This document shows, piece by piece, positions 24,349-33,308 of a DNA stretch of 39,235 nt. The notes under the pieces are model-generated. The model was not told the origin of the DNA. It searched no databases and worked only from the letters and a program-made list of their open reading frames with translations. Source of the stretch: Candidatus Scalindua rubra (GTDB lineage Bacteria; Planctomycetota; Brocadiia; Brocadiales; Scalinduaceae); assembly GCA_001723765.1 (NCBI GenBank), contig MAYW01000027.1, positions 1 to 39,235 on the forward strand, given 5' to 3'. Position 1 is the stretch's first letter. The number at the start of each line of letters is the position of its first letter. Position numbers and translations under genes: made by a program.

Positions 24349-25473
24349 TGCAGGTTCGAAATCAATCAGGAGCAAAACCTGACGGAACTTAAGGAGGCGT
24401 TAGATAGCCGCGCATATAAACCATCCCATTCTGTCTGCTTTTTTTCCACCCACCCTAAATTACGAGAGATATTCGCCGCTGATTTCAGGGACAGTATTGT
24501 CCACCACATCCTTGTGGATTATCTGGAGGAGATATGGGAACCTTTATTTATACACGATTCGTATGCCTGCCGGAGGGGAAAGGGTGTCCATCAAGCAGTT
24601 ATGAGACTTCGGCAATTTCTCAGGAAGGTCACAAAAAACGGTACATATCCAGCCTGCTTTCTCCAGCTCGACATAAAGAACTACTTTATGTCCATAGACA
24701 AAGATATCTTATTCTCTATGATTGCTCCTAAATTAAACATTGATGAAGCGCTCTGGTTACTGCACACCCTTGTCTATCATGACTGCACTGCTGATTATCA
24801 CTTTCGTGGTAATTTAGGGATTTTGAATAAAATTCCTCCTCATAAGAGTCTGTTTAAAGTAGCAAAAAACAAGGGGCTTCCAATCGGAAATTTAAACAGT
24901 CAATTCTTTGCCAATGTCTATTTAAATCTGCTTGACCAATTTGTAAAGCATCAATTGAAGTGCCGTTATTATCTGCGTTACTGTGATGATTATGTGCTTC
25001 TTTCAAGAAACAGTGAGGAACTCACAATGTGGAAAGATAAAATAGAGACATTTCTTGATGACAAGCTCCAACTGAAGCTTCGAAAATCGTTTAAACTCCA
25101 ACCTGTTGGCAATGGGATTGATTTTCTGGGTTATATTATACGACCGGATTATCTGTTGCTAAGAAGATGTGTTGTAAATAATTTGCAGGTAAAGTTGCGT
25201 AAATACAAGTCGCTTTTAGTCAAAGAAGGACGATTTTACCTCAGGTATATGTTTGACGAGGGGGAGTTGGAAATAGGGTATGGTTGTGATATTGTGGCAC
25301 TCACTGACGAAAGGGTGAGAAACAGTGAATACAAACGTCAACCTGCAGCCACTGCGCCTGCTCTCCACTCTACCCATATTCATTCCTATTTTCATTTCTG
25401 CTTGAATGATAAGCCATTTTATTATATCATATCTCATTATTATCAATTAGTTCATTTTGAATTGCAAAAATAA
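24349..25473 (+). pseudogene. Reverse transcriptase, truncated at both ends (group II-like/retron-type RT)
   Basis: Continuous RT homology starts around 24376 without a start codon: LKEALDSRAYKPSHSVCFF, then KLREIFAADFRDSIVHHIL, FIHDSYACRRGKGVHQAV, the RT2-4 block CFLQLDIKNYFMSID, GLPIGNLNSQFFANVYLN, and the catalytic box YLRYCDDYVLLSRN (YCDD in place of YxDD variants such as YVDD or YADD), then DFLGYII. The usual first ~60 residues are missing; a tgc-agg spacer frame joins instead. After RYMFDEGELE the thumb region diverges into non-family sequence. An internal GTG at 24514 is the first possible start but would delete RT0-1. No target repeat, maturase X/HNH domain or ncRNA partner is evident. 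Probably an inactive remnant. Confidence 0.7.
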
Positions 25474-25977
25474 CATTAACACCTAAGTTGTGCGATTTAT
25501 TTGCAAATCTGTTGTAGGAATTCGCCTGGACGGACGTTTACTACCACCTGATAGGTTTATTAAAAATTTTTTTGAAATTACGCAACCTGAAGAACCTGCC
25601 CTGAACGAAGTCGAAGGGTTGCGGCTAGCTTATTTGGATTGCAATGACCTTATCAATGCATACATCGTCACGGACGATGTACTCCATAACTGGCGGGCAT
25701 AGATCGCTCCATTTGGGTTTTATAATCAAAATATTTCTGTATATAATTTTTTGTGTGGCAAAACGCCATAAACCTGTCCTGACGAAAGAAAGGATCAGAT
25801 TCCCTGTTTCCTTGCCATGAGGGCTAAAACCACGGGAATGACATAAACAGTAACAAATTGTCATTCCGACCTTGACAAAGCTGAGCTTAGCTCACGTCGG
25901 GAATCTATTTTCGGATCAAAACAAGAAGCCTGTCCTGGCGACAGGCCAGGATTAGCGAGTGAAAGGAGCTAAGTTCT
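25474..25977. other. Spacer upstream of tyrA, several repeat fragments
   Basis: No gene. Contains CCCTGAACGAAGTCGAAGGG near 25599-25618 (a dispersed-repeat-like palindrome), GGAATGACA/TGTCATTCC (25835-25867), a TGTCATTCCGAC hairpin with a nested 18-bp insert (25876-25893), CCTGTC/GACAGG (25930-25945), and the TTAGC hairpin that ends at the tyrA ribosome site. Confidence 0.5.
25952..25972 (+). repeat. TTAGC/GCTAA hairpin repeat carrying the tyrA Shine-Dalgarno
   Basis: TTAGCGAGTGAAAGGAGCTAA: 5-bp stem with the AAAGGAG Shine-Dalgarno in its loop and 3' arm, 5 nt from the end of the repeat to ATG 25978. The same repeat occurs at 5765-5793 and 33238-33295. Pairing of the stem could partly mask the ribosome site. 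Confidence 0.6.
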
Positions 25978-26853
25978 ATGAACTTTGGAGTTGTTTCGAT
26001 AATTGGAACGGGTTTAATAGGTGGTTCGATTGGACTTGGATTGAAGGAAAAAGGATTGGCAAAATTAGTGATAGGTGTTGGACACCGTACGGTTTCGATA
26101 AATAAAGCTCTTAAAATCAAAGCGATAGATGAAGATACAACTGATATTGAAAAGGCAGTGAGTCGAGCGGATATTGTAATATTAGCTACTTCTGTAGATC
26201 TTATACCACGCCTTTCAAAAAGAGTAATTCCATCGATGAAAAGATCTGCAATTCTTACTGATGTAGGAAGTACTAAGAATTATATTGTTTCGCAAATAGA
26301 CAAAGAAATAAAGGGTAAATATGATGGAAAAAAATCAAATTTCATAGGCGCACATCCTCTGGCAGGTTCAGAGCAAAGAGGCATAGAATCTGCAAGATCA
26401 GACCTTTTTGAAGGTAGTATTTGTGTATTAACACCTACGAATCTTAGTTCTAAAAAGTGCATAACAAAGATATCAAATTTGTGGAGGACGTTAGGAGCTA
26501 AAGTCTGTATTTTAACACCTCGTGAACATGATGAGATTGTGGCTTTTGTTAGTCATTTGCCTCATTTTGTCGTTTCTGGGCTAACAAGTGTGGTTAATGA
26601 GAAACATTGGAAGTTTGCAGCTAGTGGATTGAGAGATACAACGAGGGTTGCTTCTGGTGATCCGAAATTATGGTTAAATATCTGCAAACAGAATAGGGCA
26701 AAATTGATTAAGGCATTGAGATGTTTTTCAAAAGAAATAAAGTATACGTTGAATGATTTGGAACAAGGGAATGACAATGAGATATTAAAAAGATTGAAAA
26801 AGGCAAAAACAGTTCGTGATAAGTATGGAAAGACGGATAGAAGTATTCACTAA
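25978..26853 (+). CDS. tyrA: Prephenate dehydrogenase (TyrA/arogenate dehydrogenase family)
   Basis: 291 aa. NAD(P)-dependent oxidative decarboxylation of prephenate (or arogenate) in tyrosine synthesis. The N-terminal Rossmann motif is VSIIGTGLIGGSIGLGL, followed by ADIVILATSVDLIP, LTDVGSTKNYI, IGAHPLAGSEQRGI with the family's GSxxxG/catalytic His region, and HDEIVAFVSHLPHFV, then SGLRDTTRVASGDPKLW. No ACT or chorismate mutase domain. ATG 25978 follows AAAGGAG. The purL start overlaps its 3' end by 29 nt, so the two are probably one operon. Confidence 0.93.
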   Translation: MNFGVVSIIGTGLIGGSIGLGLKEKGLAKLVIGVGHRTVSINKALKIKAIDEDTTDIEKAVSRADIVILATSVDLIPRLSKRVIPSMKRSAILTDVGSTKNYIVSQIDKEIKGKYDGKKSNFIGAHPLAGSEQRGIESARSDLFEGSICVLTPTNLSSKKCITKISNLWRTLGAKVCILTPREHDEIVAFVSHLPHFVVSGLTSVVNEKHWKFAASGLRDTTRVASGDPKLWLNICKQNRAKLIKALRCFSKEIKYTLNDLEQGNDNEILKRLKKAKTVRDKYGKTDRSIH

Positions 26854-29800
26854 AGAAAAATTTTCAGATACCCTTGGAAATGAAATAAAATCGGAGATTG
26901 CTAATATTGGAATTACATCTGTAGATGAAATACGCATGGTGCAGGTGTATTTAATAGATGGAGACTTGTCCAAAGAAGACATCAAACGTATTTGTACTGA
27001 ACTATTAATTGATGGATTGACCCAGGATTATGTTTATTCCAATGGATTAACAGGGCAAGAGGCCAATATTCAGGCAAGGAAAACGATGTTTGAGGTGAAA
27101 GGACATGAGGATGATGCTGTTTGTACAATTGAGGTAACTCGGAAACAAGGCGTAATGGATCCAGTTGAATCTACTGTGATTAAGGGAATTAAAGATTTGG
27201 GTCTTAGTGCAAGGTCTGTTAAGACTGCGAAGAGATACATAATAACGGGTGTACTTAGTAATGATCAGGTTGAGGCCATAGCTAATAAGGTACTTGCTAA
27301 TAAGATTATAGAAGATGTTTTTATAAACAAACATAACCTTTTTTATGAATATAAAAAAGAGGGGGTAGATTATGTATTTAGAAAAAATACAGTTGAGATG
27401 CTGAATGCTGATGATGAACAACTTCAGTCAATTAGCCAGGAGAGACAACTGTATTTAAATCCTCAGGAGATGAAAGCTGTACAGAAGTATTTTACCACAC
27501 TTGGCAGAAATCCTACTGATGTGGAACTGGAAACCATTGCTCAGACATGGTCTGAACATTGCATGCATAAAACACTTAGAGGACTAATAGATTACGATGG
27601 AGAATGCATTGATGATCTTTTAGCCGATACGATAATGAAGGTAACTTCAAAATTGAATAAACCGTGGTGTGTTTCTGTGTTTAAAGATAATGCTGGTATA
27701 ATAAAGTTCGGTGAAAATTATAATGTTTGTTTCAAGGTAGAGACGCACAACCATCCATCAGCAATAGAGCCTTATGGTGGCGCAAACACAGGAATAGGTG
27801 GTGTTATAAGAGATACTTTAGGTACAGGTCTTGGGGCAAAACCAATTTTGAATACGGACGTTTTTTGTTTTGGGTTTTTGGATATGCCTCAAGAAAAGAT
27901 ACCTGAGGGAGTTCTTCATCCGAAAAGAATGTTTAAGGGTGTAGTGGCTGGTGTTAGGGATTATGGTAACCGTATGGGAATACCTACTGCAAATGGCGCT
28001 ATCTTCTTTGATGAAAGATACACAAACAATCCACTTGTTTATTGTGGAAATGTCGGATTAATTCCAGAGGATAAGTGCGAAAAGAAATCGAATGAGGGCG
28101 ATTTGATTTTGCTTGTAGGTGGGAGAACAGGAAGAGATGGTATTCACGGGGCAACATTTTCATCTGTAGAATTAACACAACATTCTGAAGTAATATCTGG
28201 AGGTGCGGTACAAATCGGTGATCCGATAATGGAAAAGAAGGTTACAGACTCACTCTTAATCGCACGAGATCGCGGCTTGTATAATAATATTACCGATTGT
28301 GGCGCTGGAGGCCTTTCCTCTGCTATAGGAGAAATGGGAAAAGATCTTGGAGCTGTTGTTGATCTCGAAAAGGTGCCTCTCAAATATGAAGGACTGTCTT
28401 ACTCAGAGATTTGGATTTCTGAGGCCCAGGAAAGAATGATACTTTCTGTGCCACCGAAAAATAAGGAGGAAATTAAGAAAATTTTTGAAATGGAAAATGT
28501 AGAAGCAACATTTATTGGAAAGTTTACCCCGTTAGAGGAAGCCGCCACCGAAATCGGTGGTAGAAATAGGACAGATAATGAGGGTGGTTTAATGCCACCA
28601 TTAGCACATTCCGTTAGAGAAAGTTCTCTAATGGGGTTTACTGGAGACAGAAAACTATGCTTGAGATATAAAGGTGAAACAGTTGCTGATATAGAGATGG
28701 ATTTTTTACATAATGGATTACCTCGAATTAAACGCAAAGCTATATGGATCCCAACATCTTACAAAGAGCCGCAAATAAAGAAGAAGAAAGAATATGATGA
28801 AGACTTGAAGAAGATCCTGTCTTCATGGAATATTTGTAGTAAAGAGTGGGTAATTCGACAATATGATCATGAAGTACAGGGTGGAAGTGTCCTAAAACCA
28901 TTGCAAGGAATGAATAATGATGGTCCTGGTGATGCTTGCATAATTAGACCGCTTTTAAATTCTAATAAAGGCATAATTGTTTCAAATGGTATGAATCCCA
29001 TGTATGGAGATATAGACCCTTATCATATGGCTGCTTCGGCGATTGATGAAGCCTTGAGGCAGATAATATCGGTGGGCGGTAATCTTGAGAGGGTTGCGCT
29101 TCTTGACAACTTTAGCTGGGGTAATACAAACAAACCCCAATGTCTAGGTGGCCTTGTTAGAGCAGCAAAGGGGTGTTATGACACAGCTTTGGCTTATGAA
29201 ACTCCATTTATATCAGGTAAAGATAGTTTGAATAATGAATTTAGACTTGGTGATAAAACAATTTCTATACCACCTTCTTTATTGATATCTGCAATATGTG
29301 TGATGCAAGATGTTAATAAAGCAATTTCTATGGACGTGAAGGAACCTGGTAATCTTATATATATTTTGGGTATAACAAGAGATGAACTTGGTGGTTCTCA
29401 TTATTATTTTATACATGGTTTTAAAGGTAATTCAGTCCCAAAAGTGGATACAGGGATAGGTAAAAAAACTATGGATTTACTGGCAAATGCTATATACAGA
29501 GGTTTAGTTAGGTCATGTCACGACTGTTCTGAAGGTGGACTTGCAGTTGCGGCAGCAGAGATGAGTTTTGCGGGTGGATATGGAATGGGATTGGATTTGT
29601 CTCTGGTGCCGGTTGAAAAAGGGATTGATAGGGACGATGTTATTCTTTTTTCAGAATCTAACTCGAGATTTATCGTTGAAGTAAAGCCTCAGAAACAGAG
29701 AGAATTTGAACAGGTAATTGATGGTATTCATTATAGCTGTATAGGAAAAGTTTTAGATAATGATGCTTTTATTGTTTTATCACAAAATGGAGAGAAGATA

Positions 29801-29857
29801 ATTTCAGAAAAGATTTACAATCTTAAAGAAGCATGGCAGGCAACTCTGAGGTTGTAG
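26825..29857 (+). CDS. purL: Phosphoribosylformylglycinamidine synthase subunit II with PurS-like N-terminus
   Basis: ATP-dependent conversion of FGAR to FGAM, step 4 of purine synthesis. 1010 aa from ATG 26825 (the frame also has GTG 26816). Residues ~1-190 look like two PurS-type ferredoxin folds (RIEVFTKEKFSDTLGNEIKS, EIRMVQVYLIDG). The PurL core then shows YFTTLGRNPTDVELETIAQ, WSEHCMHKT, FKVETHNHPSAIEPYGGANT, GGRTGRDGIHGATFSS, and C-terminal PFISGKDSLNNEF and SCHDCSEGGLAVAAAEM. It lacks the glutaminase domain, supplied by purQ at 32372. Overlaps tyrA by 29 nt. Confidence 0.94.
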   Translation: MERRIEVFTKEKFSDTLGNEIKSEIANIGITSVDEIRMVQVYLIDGDLSKEDIKRICTELLIDGLTQDYVYSNGLTGQEANIQARKTMFEVKGHEDDAVCTIEVTRKQGVMDPVESTVIKGIKDLGLSARSVKTAKRYIITGVLSNDQVEAIANKVLANKIIEDVFINKHNLFYEYKKEGVDYVFRKNTVEMLNADDEQLQSISQERQLYLNPQEMKAVQKYFTTLGRNPTDVELETIAQTWSEHCMHKTLRGLIDYDGECIDDLLADTIMKVTSKLNKPWCVSVFKDNAGIIKFGENYNVCFKVETHNHPSAIEPYGGANTGIGGVIRDTLGTGLGAKPILNTDVFCFGFLDMPQEKIPEGVLHPKRMFKGVVAGVRDYGNRMGIPTANGAIFFDERYTNNPLVYCGNVGLIPEDKCEKKSNEGDLILLVGGRTGRDGIHGATFSSVELTQHSEVISGGAVQIGDPIMEKKVTDSLLIARDRGLYNNITDCGAGGLSSAIGEMGKDLGAVVDLEKVPLKYEGLSYSEIWISEAQERMILSVPPKNKEEIKKIFEMENVEATFIGKFTPLEEAATEIGGRNRTDNEGGLMPPLAHSVRESSLMGFTGDRKLCLRYKGETVADIEMDFLHNGLPRIKRKAIWIPTSYKEPQIKKKKEYDEDLKKILSSWNICSKEWVIRQYDHEVQGGSVLKPLQGMNNDGPGDACIIRPLLNSNKGIIVSNGMNPMYGDIDPYHMAASAIDEALRQIISVGGNLERVALLDNFSWGNTNKPQCLGGLVRAAKGCYDTALAYETPFISGKDSLNNEFRLGDKTISIPPSLLISAICVMQDVNKAISMDVKEPGNLIYILGITRDELGGSHYYFIHGFKGNSVPKVDTGIGKKTMDLLANAIYRGLVRSCHDCSEGGLAVAAAEMSFAGGYGMGLDLSLVPVEKGIDRDDVILFSESNSRFIVEVKPQKQREFEQVIDGIHYSCIGKVLDNDAFIVLSQNGEKIISEKIYNLKEAWQATLRL

Positions 29858-30064
29858 TATCTTAGTAAAAAATTTAGCCAATTTTGGCAAAATATTTAAC
29901 AACGGAATTTTTCTGATGTTAGGAAAGGGTAAGGGTTAGGAGGCCAGTGTGGTAGTTGGGTTAAGGTAAAGTAAAGAGTGTCCAACTACTTAGCCTATTG
30001 ATCAATCTGGCATCCTTGCTAATTAAATGAGCGGTCGTTTATCGCCCATCATTAAAAGATAGAT

Positions 30065-30637
30065 ATGATTTGGTTTAATATTATTATCGGATTAGTTACC
30101 CTCCTGTTTGTGGTTTTAGCATATGTGTTGGCGCGGTATACATACTTAAAAATGGTTTCAATGCCTAGCGTGATAGTACGTTTTTGGGATGGAAATAAAA
30201 CATCCGAAGAAATTACCTTAAGTCCTGGCGACCATGAGTTGTGTTTTTTATTTCGTAATTTAGGTGATGAATCAGGATACCAGAAGTGGAAACCAGCAGC
30301 AACAATGCTGACGGTTTTTATCTATTTTCCAGAAAGTTTTACAATCAAAGAGGCAATACGTTATGAAGCCCCAGCGGTTAAAACCGAAGAGGTTTTTCAG
30401 GCCTCCCCTTCCGGTAAGTTTAAAGGAATGAAATACATTGCGGTTCCATCCTCATATGAAGTGCGTCCACCGGCCATTTCTATTTTAAGTTACGAAGAGG
30501 ATGTTCTCTGCAAAGTAAAGATAAATATTCCTGACACTGGTAAAATAACTGAAGATATTTATATTCAAATGACTTCAAGAGAGGGAGACCTTGGTGTCCA
30601 TGAGTTAGTCATTAATATAAAAAAGGAAAGCCAATGA
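30065..30637 (+). CDS. Hypothetical membrane-anchored protein
   Basis: 190 aa. Residues ~3-26 (IIIGLVTLLFVVLAYVLARY) form one N-terminal membrane helix. The remainder is beta-rich and likely periplasmic or cytosolic-facing Ig-like (ITLSPGDHELCFLFRNLGD, AISILSYEEDVLCKVKINIP). Its stop overlaps the VanX-like gene by 4 nt (ATGA), implying co-expression. I do not recognise a family. Possible role at the envelope, from the neighbour and topology only. Confidence 0.7.
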   Translation: MIWFNIIIGLVTLLFVVLAYVLARYTYLKMVSMPSVIVRFWDGNKTSEEITLSPGDHELCFLFRNLGDESGYQKWKPAATMLTVFIYFPESFTIKEAIRYEAPAVKTEEVFQASPSGKFKGMKYIAVPSSYEVRPPAISILSYEEDVLCKVKINIPDTGKITEDIYIQMTSREGDLGVHELVINIKKESQ

Positions 30638-31431
30638 GGTTTTTAAAACGCCAATCTGATTTATCAAACTATGCTTTTTTGCCAATCTTTCCTCTTAAGA
30701 ATCCAGAAGGTTGGAGAGAGATAGATATCCATGAATGTGGGGAGAGTCTTGTTCCACTAAGCGCTGTAAGTCCAGATCAGATCGTTGTTGATTCCTGGTA
30801 CTATAAAGAAGGGTATTCTAATGCAATGAAGGAATGTTGTGTGCGAGAAACAGTCGCTCAGCAGCTATGTAAAGCGTCTGAAATGCTACCAATGGGATGG
30901 AAAATTGTTATTTTTGATGCTTGGCGTTCCCTGGAACTTCAACAGCAAATTTTTGAGAAATATAAGGCGAAACTAAAAAGAAAATATCCTGAGTTTTCAA
31001 AACATAAACTTAATCAAGAAGTTCAAAAGTATGTTTCCCTCCCTTCTTCAAATTCCTCATCCCCTTCACCTCATGTGTCAGGAGGTGCCGTTGATCTTTC
31101 TTTAAGAGACGATTCAGGGAAGAACTTAGATATGGGAACTGAATTCGATACATTTTACGATGAATCTTATACACGCTACTATGAGTCGAAGCTTGAACAA
31201 GATGGGAAACTCAGCCGTCGGGAACAGAAATGGCTGGAGAATCGAAGAATCCTCTTCCATGCTCTTACTTGTGTTGGATTTACCAATTTTCCGGAGGAAT
31301 GGTGGCACTTTGATTATGGCAATCAATTTTGGGCTCGAATTAAAGGAAAAGAGGCAATTTATGGGATTACTTCCTTTAATGAAAATAGAGCTATATGTAA
31401 AAGAAGTTTGGCTCATCGCAAAGAAAGCTGA
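30634..31431 (+). CDS. D-alanyl-D-alanine dipeptidase, VanX/DdpX-like (peptidase M15D)
   Basis: 265 aa. Zn-dependent hydrolysis of D-Ala-D-Ala. The M15D signature is present: VIFDAWRSLELQQ with Arg, SPHVSGGAVDLSL (SxHxxGxAxD, giving the His and Asp zinc ligands) and EEWWHFDYG (catalytic Glu and third ligand His). Also DMGTEFDTF. No signal peptide, so probably cytoplasmic, as VanX and DdpX are. No vanHA-type ligase genes are adjacent, so peptidoglycan or dipeptide turnover is more likely than vancomycin resistance. Start ATG overlaps the preceding membrane-protein stop. Confidence 0.9.
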   Translation: MRFLKRQSDLSNYAFLPIFPLKNPEGWREIDIHECGESLVPLSAVSPDQIVVDSWYYKEGYSNAMKECCVRETVAQQLCKASEMLPMGWKIVIFDAWRSLELQQQIFEKYKAKLKRKYPEFSKHKLNQEVQKYVSLPSSNSSSPSPHVSGGAVDLSLRDDSGKNLDMGTEFDTFYDESYTRYYESKLEQDGKLSRREQKWLENRRILFHALTCVGFTNFPEEWWHFDYGNQFWARIKGKEAIYGITSFNENRAICKRSLAHRKES

Positions 31432-31580
31432 AATATCAGAGATTTTAAGGAAGTAGAGGTACATACAATTTAAATTAGGAAATAAGGAGGTGAATGGGGG
31501 GGTACAAAGGCAATGTCATTGAATTAAACTGAAGGGCAAACCTTCAGGTTTGCATCGTTATGTATAAAAACAAGGTAACC

Positions 31581-31685
31581 TATGCTGGTTCAATCTTGCA
31601 AAGCTGAGCTTAGTTCTATAGATTGAACCAGTAGTTATTTTGAACCAAAACATTTCGGTTCAGGCTACAAGCCTGAACCAGCATA
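31581..31685. repeat. GGTTCA double-hairpin repeat, copy 2, with nested insert
   Basis: Arm A 31587-31629 (GGTTCAATC...GATTGAACC) contains the 18-bp insert CAAAGCTGAGCTTAGTTC at 31599-31616. Arm B 31657-31679 is GGTTCAGGCT/AGCCTGAACC. The outer ends TATGCTGGTTCA and TGAACCAGCATA pair perfectly. Confidence 0.8.
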
Positions 31686-31865
31686 AGTAACGAATAACGC
31701 GAAACGTGTTCGTCCGTCATTAATAAAGTAGGTATTTTATATGATGAGAAAAAACAAGTAGAGCCATTTATGTTTGTAATACTGATTTTTATTGGTTTTT
31801 AGTTCTATAAAGCGATATGAAATATCATTTCGTAAAATAGAAACAAAAATTCATGCATAAATGGG

Positions 31866-32021
31866 TGACACTAATTGACAGGCTGTCCGAGAATTGTCAT
31901 TCCGGACTTGATCCGGAATCTCATACACTTGAAAACCCTTAAATTTAAAGATTCTGAAATAAATTCAGAATGAAAAAAAAAACGCTTTTTCTAATTCTCG
32001 GACAACCTGTTGAATTGTGTT
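31866..32021. repeat. MITE-like element with ~22-bp imperfect terminal inverted repeats
   Basis: AATTGACAGGCTGTCCGAGA (from 31873) pairs, with a few mismatches, with CTCGGACAACCTGTTGAATT (to 32015). The core is a TGTCATTCCGGA repeat (from 31895) plus ATTCTGAA/TTCAGAAT. No coding sequence. Confidence 0.65.
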
Positions 32022-32069
32022 AATTTTTTACGAACGTAAAATTTAATAGAATATTTAGAAGGAGAAGCA

Positions 32070-32306
32070 ATGACGAGAAAGAAAAACTATGGATGGAAGG
32101 TGCCTATATTACATTTAAACGATCCCGACTATTGTGAATTTGGCTGTCCAATTTGTACAAATGCAAGAAAAGGAAATCGGCTTGCCAAATCAATCCAGAG
32201 CATTGAGATGGCATTAACTTTTGGTGGTTGTCCGTGGGGAAGAGCTAGAGAAAGGAAATACGGTGTCAAACCAAACGAACTTTTATCATCCAGGAAATCA
32301 TCCTGA
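32070..32306 (+). CDS. Small Cys-containing protein, unknown
   Basis: 78 aa with a good AGAAGGAG ribosome site. It has a CEFGCPICTNARKGNR cluster (C-x3-C-x2-C, possible zinc or Fe-S site) and a second conserved-looking segment FGGCPWGRARERKYGVKP. Highly basic and cytosolic. I do not recognise the family. Codon bias and the start context support a real gene. It lies 66 bp upstream of purQ on the same strand. Confidence 0.65.
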   Translation: MTRKKNYGWKVPILHLNDPDYCEFGCPICTNARKGNRLAKSIQSIEMALTFGGCPWGRARERKYGVKPNELLSSRKSS

Positions 32307-32371
32307 GTTTATTCCTGGCAATTCCTATCTAAGGAATTTTGTGGATGTCCTTTCTGATAAATTGAGACGTT

Positions 32372-33193
32372 ATGAAATATGTATCACATAATAAACTTAG
32401 GCCCAAAGCCATAATCCTTCGTACAGCAGGAACGAATTGCGATTATGAGACGAAATATGCACTTGAAAAAGCCGGTGCCTCTGTTGATTTAATGCATATC
32501 AATCAACTGCTCAACGAGAAAGGTCTTTTAGATCTATATCAAATACTTGTTTTGCCGGGAGGATTTACTTATGGGGATGATATCGCAGCAGGAAAGGTTT
32601 TAGCTAACCAACTTAGGCATCACTTACTAGATGAGTTAATACGATTTGTTGATAATGGTAAATTAGTTATCGGGATTTGTAATGGTTTTCAGGTTTTAGT
32701 AAAAATGGGATTGTTACCGAGAATTGATGGAACACAAGCTTCTTTAAATGGATATAAACAGGAATTTACTTTAACTTATAATGATTCCAATAAATTTGAA
32801 GATAGGTGGGTATATTTAAAGTCTTTTTCAAATAAGTCTGTTTTTATTGATAAAGATAGTATATTTTATGTTCCTATAGCGCATGCAGAGGGAAAGTTTA
32901 TGGCAGAAGATGAGGAAAAATTAAAAATGCTTAGTAAATCAGGGCAAATAGTATTCAAATATGTTGATAAAGATGGTAATATAACAAATTATCCATGGAA
33001 TCCGAACGGTTCATTGGATAATATAGCTGGAATCTGTGACTCTACAGGTAGAGTCCTTGGTATGATGCCGCATCCTGAACGTCATATCGAACCGACTCAG
33101 CATCCAAGGTGGACACGAGAAGGGCTGAAGACTGAAGGCGATGGGATTGTCGTTTTTAGAAATGCCGTAAATTATATCTCGGGAATTCTGTAA
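32372..33193 (+). CDS. purQ: Phosphoribosylformylglycinamidine synthase subunit I (glutaminase)
   Basis: 273 aa class-I glutamine amidotransferase that feeds ammonia to PurL. RTAGTNCDYETKYALEKAGA, LVLPGGFTYGDDIAAGKVLA, the nucleophile Cys in VIGICNGFQVLVKMGLL, and GMMPHPERHIEP with the catalytic His/Glu. Longer than PurQ of ~227 aa, like the ~260-aa type. It lies 2.5 kb downstream of purL on the same strand, separated by a membrane protein, a VanX-like gene and repeats. Confidence 0.94.
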   Translation: MKYVSHNKLRPKAIILRTAGTNCDYETKYALEKAGASVDLMHINQLLNEKGLLDLYQILVLPGGFTYGDDIAAGKVLANQLRHHLLDELIRFVDNGKLVIGICNGFQVLVKMGLLPRIDGTQASLNGYKQEFTLTYNDSNKFEDRWVYLKSFSNKSVFIDKDSIFYVPIAHAEGKFMAEDEEKLKMLSKSGQIVFKYVDKDGNITNYPWNPNGSLDNIAGICDSTGRVLGMMPHPERHIEPTQHPRWTREGLKTEGDGIVVFRNAVNYISGIL

Positions 33194-33237
33194 GTTCATG
33201 ATATTAAATGGCATTTGTTTTGTGAAGCAAAACAATC

Positions 33238-33295
33238 TTAAATTAGCGACTGCCTGCCCGACAAAGTCCTTCAGGCGGGAAAGAAGCTAATTTAA
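33238..33295. repeat. TTAGC hairpin repeat with a GC-rich palindrome inserted in its loop
   Basis: Outer arms TTAAATTAGC (33238-33247) and GCTAATTTAA (33286-33295) pair perfectly. Inside, CCTGCCCG...CAGGCGGG (33253-33279) is a member of the GC-rich palindrome family. An adjacent TTTTGTGAAGCAAAA hairpin (about 33218-33232) matches the one beside the trpB copy. Confidence 0.7.
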
Positions 33296-33308
33296 TTAAG
33301 GAGGAAAT

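Larger units (their letters stand above)
31432..32069. other. 638-bp spacer dominated by palindromic repeats
   Basis: No gene. Holds a small hairpin near 31531-31550, the two-arm GGTTCA element (31581-31685), AT-rich sequence, and a ~155-bp inverted-repeat element (31866-32021). The last 45 bp before 32070 contain the ribosome site AGAAGGAG. Confidence 0.55.

Noticed and set aside
24349-25473. Diversity-generating retroelement
   Set aside because: No template/variable repeat pair or accessory Avd-like gene is visible, and the RT is truncated.
30634-31431. Vancomycin-resistance cassette
   Set aside because: Only the VanX-like dipeptidase is present; no vanH, vanA or vanRS neighbours, so a resistance role is not supported.
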